In this document: in pieces, positions 5,801-6,735 of the stretch
Layout: each line of letters starts with the position of its first letter
Numbering within the stretch: position 1 is the stretch's first letter
NCBI GenBank assembly: GCA_900554985.1
Contig: USJQ01000057.1
Coordinates: forward strand, 1-6,735
Source of the DNA: an uncultured Collinsella sp.
GTDB taxonomy: Bacteria > Actinomycetota > Coriobacteriia > Coriobacteriales > Coriobacteriaceae
Direction of reading: 5' to 3'
DNA length: 6,735 nt
Program-made: the position numbers and the translations under genes
Notes under the pieces: generated by a model
Databases searched by the model: none
Seen by the model: the letters and a program-made list of their open reading frames with translations, nothing else
Told to the model about the DNA's origin: nothing

Positions 5801-6735
5801 CGCAGCTTAATGACCTTGAACAGGGCATTCTTGATGACGGAATAGGACAGGCCGGCCGCGATGTCGCCCACCGTGGCACCTTCCTTTTGCGCCTGCTTGA
5901 CGCGCGAGTTCATAAAGACCGTGCAGCGGCTGCCCAAATCGACCGGGGCCTTGGCATGGATGGCGGCATCGGCGAACGCGCGCACGTCCATGTTCATGGA
6001 CACGGCGAAGCTCTCGATAAAGCTGCCGCAGCCCGATGAGCAGGCCTCGTTGAGCATAATGTGCTCAATCACGCCGTCCTTGACGCGCAGGCACTTCATG
6101 TCCTGGCCGCCGATGTCCAGAATAAACTCGACGCCGGGCAGGAACGCCTTGGCGCCGCGCAGGTGCGCAACGGTCTCGATCTCGCCGGAGTCAGCCTTGA
6201 GGGCCTCGGTGAGCAGCGCCTCGCCGTAGCCCGTGGTGGTCACGTGGCCGATGGTGCAGCCTGCAGGAATGTGGTTGTAGAAATCGGCCATGATAACCTT
6301 GGCCGTGCCCAGGATGTCACCGTTGTTGTTGCCATACCAAGTGTGCAGCAGCTGACCGTCCTCGCCCACAAGTGCGGCCTTCATGGTGGTGGAGCCGGCG
6401 TCGATGCCAATGAACACGCGGCCGGTGTAGCCGTCGAGCTTGCCCTTAGGGACGACTTCCTTGTCGTGGCGGTTCTTGAACTCAGCAAAGTCCTCGTCGG
6501 TGGCAAAGAGCGGATCCAGGCGCTCGACCTCGGCACCCTGTGTGTCACCCAGGCTGTCGATGGCCTCGATAAGCTGCGGGAACGTGCTGAGCTTGTTGGA
6601 CTCGTGCGCCATGGCAGCGCCGCTCGCCACAAACAGGTGGGCGTTTTGGGGCACGATACGGTGCTCCTCGTCCAGGTTGAGCGTGAGGTAGAAGCGATGG
6701 CGCAACTCGGAGAGATACTGCAGCGGGCCGCCCAG
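2833..6735 (-). CDS. Giant 2-hydroxyacyl-CoA dehydratase/activase fusion protein (5' end outside window)
   Basis: 1300 residues are visible, numbered here from the codon at 6735-6733. The frame is open through the window edge and begins LGGPLQYLSELRHRF, the usual end of a first BadF/BcrA ATPase domain, so the true start lies upstream. A second BadF/BadG/BcrA/BcrD (ASKHA) ATPase domain covers about 107-365: GIDAGSTT (110-117, phosphate loop), DIGGQDMK (207-214), NEACSSGCGSF (229-239) and C271 in GSRCTVF, where activases bind a [4Fe-4S] cluster. A cysteine group C393, C396, C400, C419 follows. A DUF2229/activase-related module spans about 456-780 (SESVCYPAK, C534, C548, C551, AGRPYHNDPEINH, FGCGLD). 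An Ala/Glu/Pro linker (about 785-835) leads to a dehydratase-like C-terminal module with NNDICYPS, QTGGGCRATNY, VVGEILVKFHPTANN, SVCNNMGEGW, ICTQPFACLPNHV and a terminal CVSCG. Family members use ATP to drive low-potential electrons into an iron-sulfur dehydratase or reductase in anaerobes. The substrate of this one is unknown. No partner gene is seen, and a terminator follows. Confidence 0.9.
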   Translation of the reverse strand: MGGPLQYLSELRHRFYLTLNLDEEHRIVPQNAHLFVASGAAMAHESNKLSTFPQLIEAIDSLGDTQGAEVERLDPLFATDEDFAEFKNRHDKEVVPKGKLDGYTGRVFIGIDAGSTTMKAALVGEDGQLLHTWYGNNNGDILGTAKVIMADFYNHIPAGCTIGHVTTTGYGEALLTEALKADSGEIETVAHLRGAKAFLPGVEFILDIGGQDMKCLRVKDGVIEHIMLNEACSSGCGSFIESFAVSMNMDVRAFADAAIHAKAPVDLGSRCTVFMNSRVKQAQKEGATVGDIAAGLSYSVIKNALFKVIKLRDPKEIGSQVIVQGGTFMSDATLRAFEQLTGVHAVRPDIAGCMGAYGAALLARDRAGADGTSTILSAEDIAHLTVTQKHVRCGRCSNNCQLTVNDFGGGRRFITGNRCEKGAGHKKQKTEAPNLFKKKNDLLFNREVLSPDEAPRGTVGIPRALNMYENYPFWHAFFTRLGFSVQLSDQSSKKTYQAGIESMPSESVCYPAKMSHGHVMNLIDRDVDFIWMPCVRWERKEDPTAGNCYNCPIVMSYPTALALNIDEIREQNIEFLYPFVPYHDKTELKRRLYQVLAVDRVADAQAGRGRVRGPKITRSEVDAAVNAAFEADARFHEDIQTMGEEALKWVEDHGGHGIVLAGRPYHNDPEINHALPELISSFGFAVFTEDSLAHLVKPERPIRVVDQWMYHSRLYAVARFVTMRNDLDLIQLNSFGCGLDALTTDQVQEILEASGKIYTVLKIDEVSNLGAARIRIRSLMAALKDQEAERLAEATAAGEAYEQGDAAPVAPSTDAPAFASRKYTFEAQRESASTAWPKVPFTEQMRDEGYTILCPQMAPIHFDLVKEVFRGAGYNLELLPSTDHDAVEAGLRYVNNDICYPSILVTGQIMEAIESGRYDLSKTAVVISQTGGGCRATNYIALIRKALRESGHPEIPVISLSAVALGEDNPGFKLTPALLKQAVYAVLFGDVMMQMLYRCRPYEATPGAANALYEEYMARARKLAPKFNRHNYTKLCREAIRAFDTMPLVGEGTKPRVGVVGEILVKFHPTANNHVVDVIEREGCEAVVPGLLDFFLYSMSNAELQKDELGSSATTRAGMQALIKLVDWMRTPVEEMLEKSRRFEAPERIGTMADKARTVLSVCNNMGEGWLLTAEMLDLIDHGAPNIICTQPFACLPNHVVGKAVIKELRRQHPESNIVAVDYDPGASEVNQLNRIKLMISVAKENMRAGKGFKLEKVAPLAMDEVTGQMRAHDGCVSCGPASEEAVASVAERLGRGIKK

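Noticed and set aside
3880..6039. Long open frame on the plus strand (719 codons) opposite the dehydratase/activase gene
   Set aside because: Its translation is rich in His, Arg, Gly and Ala without domains. It mirrors the third-position GC bias of the real minus-strand gene, whose motifs are unmistakable.

Overview
The window looks like chromosome of a high-GC Gram-positive anaerobe, most likely a gut Coriobacteriia member (Collinsella or a close relative). This is inferred from GC-rich codon choice, the style of the secreted protein's long basic signal peptide, and the giant fused 2-hydroxyacyl-CoA dehydratase/activase protein typical of strict anaerobes. No rRNA, tRNA, CRISPR array, transposase or integrase is visible.

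Layout. (1) Positions 1-315, minus strand: the 5' end of a secreted, alanine-rich, probably coiled-coil protein. A run of ten G (133-142 on the plus strand as C) lies just after its signal peptide and throws the reading frame out. With nine G (or twelve) the frame runs open to the window edge. (2) Positions 316-622: a divergent intergenic region with a perfect 12-bp palindrome and a structured 5' leader. In that leader an 8-nt sequence is complementary to the Shine-Dalgarno (SD) region of the next gene. (3) Positions 623-1762, plus strand: a DUF389-type multi-pass membrane protein with a textbook EF-hand loop in one inter-membrane segment. (4) Positions 1837-1867: a hairpin terminator shared by two convergent genes. 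(5) Positions 1888-2377, minus strand: an unrecognised membrane-anchored 149-residue protein of lower GC. It is preceded by a 12-codon open frame with a strong SD that ends one base before its start. (6) Positions 2528-2748, minus strand: a short decayed gene remnant with an evident frameshift. (7) Positions 2770-2804: a strong terminator, then 2833-6735, minus strand, a very large redox protein (1300 residues visible, 5' end outside the window). It combines BadF/BcrA-type ATPase activase and 2-hydroxyacyl-CoA dehydratase-like modules.

The genes do not form an obvious pathway. The large redox protein is a self-contained transcription unit end, followed by a degenerate stretch with a small orphan gene. 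The secreted protein and the DUF389 protein are divergently transcribed. The two features most worth checking are the poly-G switch-like tract in the secreted protein and the coupled mini-ORF/orphan membrane protein in the low-GC segment.
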